From AC-32 sp035518635 (lineage in GTDB: Bacteria > Actinomycetota > Thermoleophilia > Gaiellales > Gaiellaceae), in contig DATIXI010000034.1 in assembly GCA_035518635.1 (NCBI GenBank), positions 1 through 20,802 of the forward strand: a DNA stretch of 20,802 nucleotides. The letters are read 5' to 3'. The notes beneath the pieces are model-generated. The model did not search any database. It had not been told where the DNA came from and worked only from the letters and a program-made list of their open reading frames with translations. Of the stretch, positions 14,618 through 20,802 are shown in pieces. Made by a program: the position numbers and the translations under genes. Numbering within the stretch: position 1 is the stretch's first letter; each line of letters opens with the position of its first letter.

Positions 14618-15889
14618 TTGGAGCCGCTCGAGCCGGCCGAGGCCCGGGCCCCGAGCCTGGTTCGGCGCATCGCGCTCGACATCAGGCCCTTCCGCGACTC
14701 GCCCCCTTTTCGCCGGCTCTGGATCGGCCAGGCGATCTCCGTCATCGGCGGGGAGATCACGTTCGTTGCGATCCCGATCCAGACGTACCACCTCACGCAC
14801 TCGACGCTCGCGGTCGGGCTGCTCGGCTTTTGCACGCTCGGGCCGTTGCTCGTCGTCCCGCTCGTCGGCGGCACGCTGGCGGACGGGCTCGAGCGCAGGG
14901 GGCTTCTGCTCCGGACGGAGGTCGCGGTCGCGATCGTCTCGGTGCTGCTCGCCGTCAACGCGGCGCTCCCGCATCCGCAGGTCTGGGCGCTGTACGTCCT
15001 GCTCACGCTCGGCACCACCGCGTTCAGTCTCGGGACGCCGGCGATGCGCTCGCTCCTGCCGCGGATCGTGGACGAGGACCAGATCGCCGCCGCCTCCGCG
15101 CTCGAGGGCATGTCCGGGAACCTCGCCGCCGTCGCGGGCCCGATCCTGGGCGGCATCCTGATCGCAGCGATCGGCTTCACAGGGACGTACCTCGTAGACG
15201 TGGTGACGTTCGCCGCGTCGTTCGCGTCGCTGTGGCTGCTGCCGCTGCTACCGCCCGAGCCCGACGCCGACCGACCCAGCTTCCAGTCGGTGGTCGACGG
15301 GTTCCGCTACGTCCTCCGCCGGCCGATCCTGCTCGGGATCTTCCTGGTCGACTCGAACGCGATGATCTTCGGGATGCCCATGGCGCTGTTCCCTGCGATC
15401 GGGGCGAAGCTCGGCGGCGGCTCGACCGTCGTCGGGCTGCTCTATGGCGCGCCCTATGCGGGCGCGCTGCTCGCCTCGGCGGTCTCGGGCTGGGTCGGCC
15501 ACGTCCGCCGGCAGGGGCTCGGGGTGGTGATCGCGGCTGCCTGCTGGGGGGTCGCGCTCGTCCTCTTCGGCTTCGCCACGACGCTCTGGGTCGCGCTCGT
15601 CACCCTCGCCCTGGCCGGCGCAGCGGACTACATCAGCGCGATCCTCCGCAGCGTGATCGTCCTCAGCGCGACCCCGCCCGCGATGCGTGGCCGCGTGACC
15701 GGGATCGAGTTCGCCCAGGTCGCGAGCGCCCCCTCGCTCGGCAACGTCGAGGCGGGCGCCGTCGCCTCGCTGACGAGCATCCGCTTCTCGGTCGTCTCCG
15801 GCGGGATCCTCTCGATCGTCGGCTCCCTCGCCCTGGCGGCGTTCGTCCCCGCGCTGAGGCGCTACGACTCGAGGCATCCGGAGGCGTGA
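14618..15889 (+). CDS. Major facilitator superfamily exporter (EntS-like)
   Basis: The 423-residue product is an inner-membrane transporter with about 12 hydrophobic segments. It has a short cytoplasmic N-terminus ending FRRLWIGQAISVIGGEIT, the usual opening of the MFS_3/enterobactin-exporter-like branch. GGTLADGLERR (about 84-94) matches the loop 2-3 MFS motif G-x-x-x-D-(R/G)-x-x-R-R-like pattern. AMRGRVTGIEFA in the second half is the corresponding pseudo-repeat loop. It probably exports a small hydrophobic or siderophore-like compound by proton exchange; the substrate cannot be told. Start TTG 14618 abuts the upstream stop codon; no better start precedes the first membrane segment. The stop overlaps the next start as GTGA. 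Confidence 0.88.
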   Translation: MEPLEPAEARAPSLVRRIALDIRPFRDSPPFRRLWIGQAISVIGGEITFVAIPIQTYHLTHSTLAVGLLGFCTLGPLLVVPLVGGTLADGLERRGLLLRTEVAVAIVSVLLAVNAALPHPQVWALYVLLTLGTTAFSLGTPAMRSLLPRIVDEDQIAAASALEGMSGNLAAVAGPILGGILIAAIGFTGTYLVDVVTFAASFASLWLLPLLPPEPDADRPSFQSVVDGFRYVLRRPILLGIFLVDSNAMIFGMPMALFPAIGAKLGGGSTVVGLLYGAPYAGALLASAVSGWVGHVRRQGLGVVIAAACWGVALVLFGFATTLWVALVTLALAGAADYISAILRSVIVLSATPPAMRGRVTGIEFAQVASAPSLGNVEAGAVASLTSIRFSVVSGGILSIVGSLALAAFVPALRRYDSRHPEA

Positions 15890-16452
15890 ACTTCGGCCGC
15901 AACGTCCACGAGGTCGCGCCCGACCTGATCGGGGCGACGCTTCTCGTCGACGGCGTCGGCGGGCGGATCGTCGAGGTCGAGGCCTACGAGCAGACCGATC
16001 CGGCCAGCCATGCGTACCGCGGGCGCACCGCGCGCAACGCCTCGATGTTCGGCCCGTCCGGGCACGCCTACGTCTACCGCTCGTACGGGATCCACTGGTG
16101 CCTCAACCTCGTCTGTGGCGAGGAGGGAGTCGCGAGCGCGTTGCTCGTCCGAGCGCTCGAGCCGACGCACGGGCTCGACGCGATGCGCTCACGGCGCCGC
16201 CTCGACGACCCGCGCCTTCTCTGCTCGGGCCCGGGCAGGCTCTGCCAGGCCCTTGGAATCACGCAAGAGTACGACGGCCTCGCCCTCGACCGGCCGCCGT
16301 TCGAACTCCTCGAGAGGACGGGCACGGTCGAGATCGTGCGCGGCCCGCGGATCGGCATCACGCGCGCCGTCGACCTGCCCTGGCGCTACGCGGAGGAGGG
16401 CTCGCGCTTCCTCAGTCGCCCGGTTCGACCGGCTGCCTCACGGCCAGCCTGA
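15886..16452 (+). CDS. 3-methyladenine DNA glycosylase (AAG/MPG family)
   Basis: The 188-residue product matches the Aag/MPG fold that removes alkylated and deaminated purines such as 3-methyladenine and hypoxanthine. It shows DLIGATLLVDGVGGRIVEVEAYE, quoted here as IVEVEAYE, with Glu32 as the probable catalytic residue. SHAYRGRTARNASMFG, GHAYVYRSYGIHWCLN (the intercalating Tyr loop) and ALLVRALEPTHG follow. Then SGPGRLCQALGIT and GPRIGIT, the DNA-backbone contact motifs. Length is usual for bacterial members (~190). GTG 15886 overlaps the MFS stop by 4 bases, so translation is probably coupled. The last 41 bases overlap the opposing PBP gene's 3' end. Confidence 0.93.
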   Translation: MNFGRNVHEVAPDLIGATLLVDGVGGRIVEVEAYEQTDPASHAYRGRTARNASMFGPSGHAYVYRSYGIHWCLNLVCGEEGVASALLVRALEPTHGLDAMRSRRRLDDPRLLCSGPGRLCQALGITQEYDGLALDRPPFELLERTGTVEIVRGPRIGITRAVDLPWRYAEEGSRFLSRPVRPAASRPA

Positions 16453-18865
16453 CGACGAGGCCCTTGTCCGCCGCCGTCTGCCAGTGCGGCCACTGCCAGA
16501 TCACCCTCGCGCCGGGCGACGGGTGCCCGTCCACCTTCCACCTGAGGTGGAGGCGCGCCAGCCGAGCCCTCGCGCGCGCGAACCGGAGCCCGACGACCCT
16601 CGGCACGACGCCGTGCATCGCCCTCGGGAGAACGAGCGTCACCTTCTGGTAGGAGGAGAGCGTGCCCTTGGCCGGGTACTGCCGCAGGATGATCCCGAGT
16701 GGCTGCCGCGGAAGCGCCGGCTGGTAGACGTAGCTCGGCGTCAGCGGCTGCCGGAGCAGGCGGGTGTTCGCCTTCGAGATGGTCTCGCCCACGACCCGCG
16801 GCACCTCGACCTCGTTCACCTTGCAGTTCGCGGTGTGAGCCGGGCCGCGCCCGCTGAAGTAGAGGAGCTCTTTGGGCGAGTGGCAGTTTCCGTTGTCGAG
16901 GTCGAGCTGGCCGTTGCGCAGGACGACGAGCCTCGGCGACGCGTACGGCATCGCCGGAGCCTGGAAGTCCTGCGGGTCGTCGTGCAGGTACGGGAGCGCC
17001 TTCTCCATGAAGCTCTTCCAGATCAGCGCCGGGTAGGTGCCGCCTGCGACCGGGTCGCCGTGGTACTCGGTCAGCATCGGGCGAAGCGTGTTCGGATAGC
17101 CGACCCAGACCGCAGCGGCGAGCTGAGGCGTGTAGCCCACGAACCACGCGTCGCCGTAGTTCTCGGTCGTCCCGGTCTTGCCGGCCACCTCGCGGCCGTC
17201 GGAGAGCTGGGCCTTCACCCCGGTGCCGCCTGTCACGACGCTGCGCAGGAGCGACGTGACGATAGCCGCGGTGTTCCGGGTCAGCACCTGCCGCCCGACC
17301 GGCAGGTTGTCGTCGACCATGTGGTTGTTGGAGTTCTGCACCAGCGAGATCGCGCGCGGGTGGTTTCCGAACGCCGCGCCGTCGATCCGCCTGCCCCCGT
17401 TCGCGAACGCGGAGAACGCGCGGGCCATCTCGAGCGGGTTCACCGCCTCCCCGCCCAGCCCGATCGCGAAGTAGTTCTTGAGCGGGCTCGTGATCCCGAG
17501 GCGCCTGGCCGTCCTGACGACGCCGGCCGGGCTCACGAGCTGGGTCAGCTGCGCGTAGACGGTGTTGTCCGAGTACTCGGTCGCGGTCGCGAGCGAGATC
17601 CGGCCGAGATCGGAGTTCTCGTAGTTGTGCACGTACCAGATGCGGTCGCCGAGCGGGATCTGCACCGGGCCCGACTCGAACTGCGAGTCCGGCGAGATGC
17701 CCTGCTGCAGCGCGGTCGCGAGCACGAACGGCTTGAACGAGGACCCCGGCTGGCGCTCGCCCTGGACCGCGAGGTTGAACTGGCTCTCGAGGTAGCTCTT
17801 GCCGCCGATCATCGCGAGCACCTTCCCGGTGCGCGGGTCGATCGCGACGAGCGCGGCCGAGGGGCCGTTCCGGTTCGGGAGCCACTTCGAGATGGCCTGG
17901 CGCGCGAGCCGCTGCGCCCCGAGGTCGATCGTCGTGTGCACGCGGAGCCCGCCTCCGAACACGCGGCCCGAGCCGTAACGGTCGATCAGCTGCTGCTTCA
18001 CGTAGTTGGTGAAGTACGGCGCCGGGCCCTGCTTGCCGGAGAGGTGCACGTCCTGGGGTCTCGGCAGCGGCCGGTGGTTCGCCAGCACGAACTCCTTGTG
18101 CGTGATGTCGCCCTGGTCGTAGAGGGCACGCAGCACGATCCCTCTCCGCTGGCGGGCCGCCTTTGGGTCGGTGACCGGGTCGTAGCGCCACGGGTCGCTC
18201 GGGATCCCGGCCAGGAGCGCCGCCTCGGCCCAGCTCATCCGGTCGGCCTTGTGGCCGAAGTACGTCAGCGACGCCTGCTCGATCCCGTAGGCGCCGTTCC
18301 CGAAGTAGATCGTGTTCAGGTACGCGGTCAGGATCCGGTCCTTCGACCAGCGCTGCTCCAGCTGCCAGGCGAGCGCGGCCTCCTTGAGCTTGCGGCCGAG
18401 CGAGCGATGGCTCTCGAGGTAGGCGTTCTTGACGAACTGCTGGGTGATCGTCGAGCCGCCCTCGACGACCTTCTGGTTGCGGAGGTCCTCCCAGACGGCC
18501 CGCGCGATCGCGTGCACGTCGACGCCGCGGTGGTCGTAGAAGCGCTTGTCCTCGATCGCGACGATCGCCTGCTTCATCCGCCCGGAGATCTGGTTGGGCT
18601 TGACGATGATCCGGCTCTCGGAGCCGCGCAGGACGGCGAGGACGCGGGCGCTGGGCTTGCCCGCGTAGATGTAGCCGTCGACCTCGCGTGGGTGCGGGCG
18701 GGCCGGGTCGAGGGAGGAGACGTCGGCCGCGATCGCGGTGATGAGCCCGAAGGCGAACGAGACGAGCCCGAGCACGGAGAGGATCAGCAGAAGGCCGAAC
18801 AAGCGCAGCTTGCGGATCCTGCGCCGCGGGTGAGCAGGCGCCTGCTTTCTGGCGGAACGCGGCAC
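16412..18865 (-). CDS. Class A penicillin-binding protein with two PASTA domains
   Basis: The 817-residue product polymerises and cross-links peptidoglycan outside the membrane. It has a basic cytoplasmic tail (1-20), one membrane anchor (about 22-48), then a GT51 glycosyltransferase domain: catalytic Glu105 in EDKRFYDHRGVD, GGSTITQQFVKN (136-147) and YLNTIYFGNGAYGI (182-195). The transpeptidase domain has Ser375-x-x-Lys378 in PGSSFKPF, Ser432-Asp-Asn434 in EYSDNTVYA, and Lys563-Thr-Gly in AGKTGTTENYGDAWFVG. Two PASTA repeats end the protein, about 686-748 (VEVPRVVGETI) and 752-812 (GVVPRVVGLRF); such repeats bind wall fragments or beta-lactams. Start GTG 18865 is preceded by TACAAT 12 bases upstream and no Shine-Dalgarno. 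The gene is divergent from tyrS. Confidence 0.97.
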   Translation of the reverse strand: MPRSARKQAPAHPRRRIRKLRLFGLLLILSVLGLVSFAFGLITAIAADVSSLDPARPHPREVDGYIYAGKPSARVLAVLRGSESRIIVKPNQISGRMKQAIVAIEDKRFYDHRGVDVHAIARAVWEDLRNQKVVEGGSTITQQFVKNAYLESHRSLGRKLKEAALAWQLEQRWSKDRILTAYLNTIYFGNGAYGIEQASLTYFGHKADRMSWAEAALLAGIPSDPWRYDPVTDPKAARQRRGIVLRALYDQGDITHKEFVLANHRPLPRPQDVHLSGKQGPAPYFTNYVKQQLIDRYGSGRVFGGGLRVHTTIDLGAQRLARQAISKWLPNRNGPSAALVAIDPRTGKVLAMIGGKSYLESQFNLAVQGERQPGSSFKPFVLATALQQGISPDSQFESGPVQIPLGDRIWYVHNYENSDLGRISLATATEYSDNTVYAQLTQLVSPAGVVRTARRLGITSPLKNYFAIGLGGEAVNPLEMARAFSAFANGGRRIDGAAFGNHPRAISLVQNSNNHMVDDNLPVGRQVLTRNTAAIVTSLLRSVVTGGTGVKAQLSDGREVAGKTGTTENYGDAWFVGYTPQLAAAVWVGYPNTLRPMLTEYHGDPVAGGTYPALIWKSFMEKALPYLHDDPQDFQAPAMPYASPRLVVLRNGQLDLDNGNCHSPKELLYFSGRGPAHTANCKVNEVEVPRVVGETISKANTRLLRQPLTPSYVYQPALPRQPLGIILRQYPAKGTLSSYQKVTLVLPRAMHGVVPRVVGLRFARARARLARLHLRWKVDGHPSPGARVIWQWPHWQTAADKGLVVRLAVRQPVEPGD

Positions 18866-18877
18866 GAGAAGCGCAAG

Positions 18878-18893
18878 ATTGTAGCGGTAGACT
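18878..18893. promoter_or_regulatory. Back-to-back -10 elements: PBP (minus) and tyrS (plus)
   Basis: On the minus strand TACAAT (plus-strand ATTGTA, 18878-18883) ends 12 bases before the PBP start. On the plus strand TAGACT (18888-18893) ends 10 bases before the tyrS ATG. Only four bases, GCGG, separate them. The whole gap is 38 bases, so any -35 contacts for each gene would lie at or within the start of the other. Neither gene has a Shine-Dalgarno. Confidence 0.55.
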
Positions 18894-18903
18894 CGCCGCT
18901 CAC

Positions 18904-20043
18904 ATGGGGCTTGCCGAGCTGACTCGTAACGCCGTGCACGTGCTTCCCGAGGGCGGGCTCGAGCGCAAGCTCGCGCTGAAGCGCCCTCTCCGCGTGAAGC
19001 TCGGGATCGACGTGACGGCGCCGGATGTCACGCTCGGGAACGGCATCCCGCTCCAGCGCATGCGCGCGTTCCAGGACGAGGGCCACACGGGGGTGTTGAT
19101 CGTCGGGGACTACACGACGCGGATCGGCGACCCCTCCGGCCGCAAGACGGAGCGGCCGATGATCGATCCGTCGGTGATCGACGACCGCGCGCAGCGGTAC
19201 TTCGAGCACGCCTCGACGATCATCGACCCCGAGCGGACGGAGCTCCGCTTCAACGGCGAGTGGCTCGGGAAGCTCGACTTCGCCGAGGTCCTCCGCCTGA
19301 CGCGGACGACGACGGTCGCGCGGATGCTCGAGCGGGACGACTTCGCGAACCGCTTCGCAGCCAAGGAGCCCATCTCGGTCTCCGAGCTCCTGTACCCGCT
19401 GATGCAGGCGTACGACTCGGTGGCGGTGGAGGCCGACGTCGAGCTCGGCGGAACCGATCAGCTCTACAACCTCCTGATGGGACGCGACGTGATGGAGGCG
19501 TACGGGCTCGAGCCGCAGGTCGCGCTCACGGTCGCGTACCTCGACAGCTGGGACGGCACCGGTATGAGCGCCTCGCGCGGCAACTACATCGGCCTCAAGC
19601 AGCCTCCGGAGGAGCAGTTCGGGAAGGCGATGCGCATCCCAGACTCGCTGCTCTCACAGTGGTACCAGCTCGTCATGGAGCGGGACGACGTGCCGGGCGA
19701 GCCGTTCGAGGCGAAGCTTGAGCTCGCGCGCTTCATCGTGCGTAGGGCGTGGGGCGAAGAGGCGGTCGCCGGCGCCGAGGAGCACTTCACGCGCGTGGTC
19801 CGGGAGGGGCAGGCGCCGGACGCGGTGCCGGAGGTCGCGCACGCGGAGCCGGTCGTCCATCTACCGGCGCTGTTGGCGGACACGTTCGGCCAGTCCACCA
19901 GCCACTGGCGCCGCGTGATCGACCAGGGCGGGGTCAAGGCCGACGGCCGGGCGATCACCTCGTACGATGTCGACACCGCCTCGGTCGAGGGGGTCGTGAT
20001 CCAGGCCGGAAAGCGCCAGTTTCTGCGCATTCGAGCCGCTTGA
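18904..20043 (+). CDS. tyrS: Tyrosyl-tRNA synthetase (TyrZ-like) with altered HIGH and KMSKS motifs
   Basis: The 379-residue product aligns end to end with the TyrZ-type branch of bacterial tyrosyl-tRNA synthetases: class I catalytic core, anticodon-recognition helices and a C-terminal S4-like RNA-binding domain (about 316-379). Tyrosine-pocket residues look intact: Tyr164, Gln168 and Asp171 in YPLMQAYD and Gln186 in GGTDQLYN, plus GDPSGRKTER (75-84). The two ATP motifs are not standard. Where HLGH is expected the protein reads T43-L-G-N46, and where KMSKS is expected it reads G220-M-S-A-S224. Both reads are clear in the DNA (19030-19041 and 19561-19575). It may be active with compensating residues, or specialised. 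The gene lies just before the rRNA operon; its stop codon overlaps the rRNA promoter -35. Confidence 0.92.
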   Translation: MGLAELTRNAVHVLPEGGLERKLALKRPLRVKLGIDVTAPDVTLGNGIPLQRMRAFQDEGHTGVLIVGDYTTRIGDPSGRKTERPMIDPSVIDDRAQRYFEHASTIIDPERTELRFNGEWLGKLDFAEVLRLTRTTTVARMLERDDFANRFAAKEPISVSELLYPLMQAYDSVAVEADVELGGTDQLYNLLMGRDVMEAYGLEPQVALTVAYLDSWDGTGMSASRGNYIGLKQPPEEQFGKAMRIPDSLLSQWYQLVMERDDVPGEPFEAKLELARFIVRRAWGEEAVAGAEEHFTRVVREGQAPDAVPEVAHAEPVVHLPALLADTFGQSTSHWRRVIDQGGVKADGRAITSYDVDTASVEGVVIQAGKRQFLRIRAA

Positions 20044-20067
20044 CACCCCCCCGAGCGCTGCTATCCT
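20040..20067 (+). promoter_or_regulatory. Strong promoter upstream of the rRNA operon
   Basis: TTGACA (20040-20045, perfect -35 consensus) is separated by 16 bases from TATCCT (20062-20067). The -35 contains the tyrS stop codon TGA (20041-20043). Transcription should start near 20074. It is the best sigma-70-type promoter in the window and lies ~330 bases before 16S rRNA. Confidence 0.8.
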
Positions 20068-20099
20068 TCATAGGCTGCTCGACAGGGCGGTGAGTGGAA

Positions 20100-20141
20100 A
20101 TGTCCCGTAACTCGACCAGGAGCGCCTTCGTACGCAAGTAA
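20100..20141 (+). CDS. Possible 13-residue leader peptide before the rRNA leader terminator
   Basis: Starting about 26 bases after the predicted transcription start, ATG at 20100 opens a 13-codon frame reading MSRNSTRSAFVRK and closing at TAA 20139-20141. GGTGAGTGGA before it is at best a weak ribosome binding site. The peptide is Ser/Arg rich and ends in Val-Arg-Lys. Its position, between a strong promoter and an intrinsic terminator, is that of leader peptides in attenuators. A 13-codon frame can occur by chance, so coding is unproven. Confidence 0.35.
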   Translation: MSRNSTRSAFVRK

Positions 20142-20143
20142 GC

Positions 20144-20162
20144 CGGATACGACACAGATCCG
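20144..20162 (+). repeat. Small hairpin between leader ORF and terminator
   Basis: CGGAT (20144-20148) and ATCCG (20158-20162) form a 5-bp stem with a 9-base loop just after the leader ORF stop. It could be part of an alternative leader fold; this is only a structural possibility. Confidence 0.3.
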
Positions 20163-20169
20163 ACCTACT

Positions 20170-20202
20170 AGGAGGCCTCTGGCGCGAGTCGGAGGCTTTT
20201 TT
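20170..20202 (+). terminator. Intrinsic terminator inside the rRNA leader
   Basis: GCCTCTGGC (20175-20183) pairs with GTCGGAGGC (20088-numbered 20188-20196), 9 bp including two wobbles, around a GCGA (GNRA) tetraloop. Six T residues follow at 20197-20202, and flanking A/G bases can extend the stem by pairing with the T-tract. It meets all the usual criteria and lies about 125 bases after the predicted rRNA promoter start and ~200 before 16S. Confidence 0.85.
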
Positions 20203-20222
20203 ACGCGCCGGCCACGGCACCG

Positions 20223-20242
20223 GTCTTTGAAAACTCAGCAGT
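20223..20242 (+). promoter_or_regulatory. boxA-like antitermination element of the rRNA leader
   Basis: TCTTTGAAAACTCAGCAGTG closely resembles the boxA region I recall from actinobacterial rRNA leaders (TTTGAGAACTCAATAGTG type). boxA RNA recruits NusB-NusE and makes polymerase resistant to termination. It lies after the leader terminator, so it would act on polymerases that have already passed it. Confidence 0.7.
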
Positions 20243-20251
20243 GCGATCACG

Positions 20252-20284
20252 CCGAGGCCTCGGGCCGTCTTTGGATACCCGAGG
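20252..20284 (+). repeat. Paired palindromes in the rRNA leader
   Basis: CCGAGGCCTCGG (20252-20263) is a perfect 12-base palindrome. Its second half, extended to CCTCGGG (20258-20264), can also pair with CCCGAGG (20278-20284) across a 13-base loop. The two pairings exclude each other. TTTC follows, too short for a terminator. Confidence 0.45.
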
Positions 20285-20301
20285 TTTCAAAACCCGTCAA
20301 T

Positions 20302-20315
20302 CCCGCTTCGGCGGG
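20302..20315 (+). repeat. UUCG-capped hairpin in the rRNA leader
   Basis: CCCGC (20302-20306), TTCG loop (20307-20310) and GCGGG (20311-20315) form a very stable tetraloop hairpin. A perfect palindrome, TTGAGCTCAA (20326-20335), follows 10 bases later. Both belong to the folded leader of the pre-rRNA. Confidence 0.6.
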
Positions 20316-20348
20316 TGAGACAACTTTGAGCTCAAGCTCGAAGTGATC

Positions 20349-20404
20349 GATCTGCACCGGCCTAGGCATCGCTTGCGATGCCGTTTCGGCAGGTGCAGCA
20401 GATC
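20349..20404 (+). other. Stem-loop just before 16S rRNA (leader side of processing region)
   Basis: GATC (20349-20352) and TGCACC (20353-20358) pair with GGTGCA (20392-20397) and GATC (20401-20404), leaving GCA bulged. Inside, GGCATCG (20365-20371) and CGATGCC (20376-20382) form a 7-bp hairpin with a CTTG loop. The structure ends at the mature 16S 5' end. The pre-16S processing stem would normally pair with sequence after 16S, which is outside the window. Confidence 0.5.

Positions 20405-20802
<398 letters not shown>

Noticed and set aside
16010..18922. A 970-codon open frame on the plus strand opposite the PBP gene
   Set aside because: It is antisense to a gene with all GT51 and transpeptidase motifs. 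Its product is Arg/Asp/Val-rich low-complexity text typical of a mirror frame in GC-rich DNA, with no recognisable domain.
20079..20202. T-box or other known riboswitch in the tyrS-rRNA interval
   Set aside because: I see no T-box bulge sequence, no specifier loop and no other riboswitch core. The downstream gene is rRNA, which T-boxes do not control.

Overview
The window is very GC-rich with strong G/C bias at third codon positions. It ends in the first ~400 bases of a 16S rRNA gene whose sequence, together with the gene content, suggests a deep-branching high-GC actinobacterium, probably class Thermoleophilia (Gaiella/Solirubrobacter relatives). That placement is from memory, not from a search. 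Genes are tightly packed, often overlap by 1-4 bases, use ATG, GTG and some TTG starts, and look like ordinary chromosomal core genes. I see no insertion sequence, integrase, CRISPR array or tRNA gene.

Layout. (1) 1-230: 3' end of a cold-shock protein gene and its terminator. (2) 359-3586: gatC, gatA and gatB, the tRNA-dependent amidotransferase, followed by C-rich DNA and a hairpin/T-tract terminator. (3) 3797-7103: an exported two-domain peptidoglycan-binding M23 endopeptidase, then a penicillin-acylase-family hydrolase. (4) 7130-10699: a class V aminotransferase, serA and an alpha/beta hydrolase, probably one operon for the phosphorylated serine pathway. (5) 10721-13306: a YbaK/ProX-type deacylase, then ilvE coupled to a DegT-family aminotransferase. 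(6) 13290-14222 (minus): a lipoprotein esterase, divergent from (7) 14264-16452: a RemA-like small protein, an MFS exporter and a 3-methyladenine DNA glycosylase, end to end. (8) 16412-18865 (minus): a class A penicillin-binding protein with two PASTA repeats, divergent from (9) tyrS at 18904-20043. (10) 20040-20404: rRNA promoter and leader containing a tiny ORF, an intrinsic terminator and a boxA-like element, then 16S rRNA.

Themes. Several genes serve aminoacyl-tRNA supply and fidelity (GatCAB, YbaK/ProX, TyrRS), several serve amino-acid synthesis (SerA, IlvE, class V aminotransferase), and several act on the cell wall or outside the membrane (M23 peptidase, acylase, PBP, lipoprotein esterase).

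Most notable points: the TyrRS has lost the usual residues of both class I signature motifs while keeping its tyrosine-binding residues. A short ORF plus a strong intrinsic terminator sits between the rRNA promoter and the 16S gene. Eight genes lack a Shine-Dalgarno sequence and instead carry a -10-like hexamer 6-12 bases before the start codon, which suggests leaderless transcripts. Candidate G-quadruplex motifs flank gatA and gatB. No operation was run beyond reading the sequence; family assignments rest on recognised motifs.
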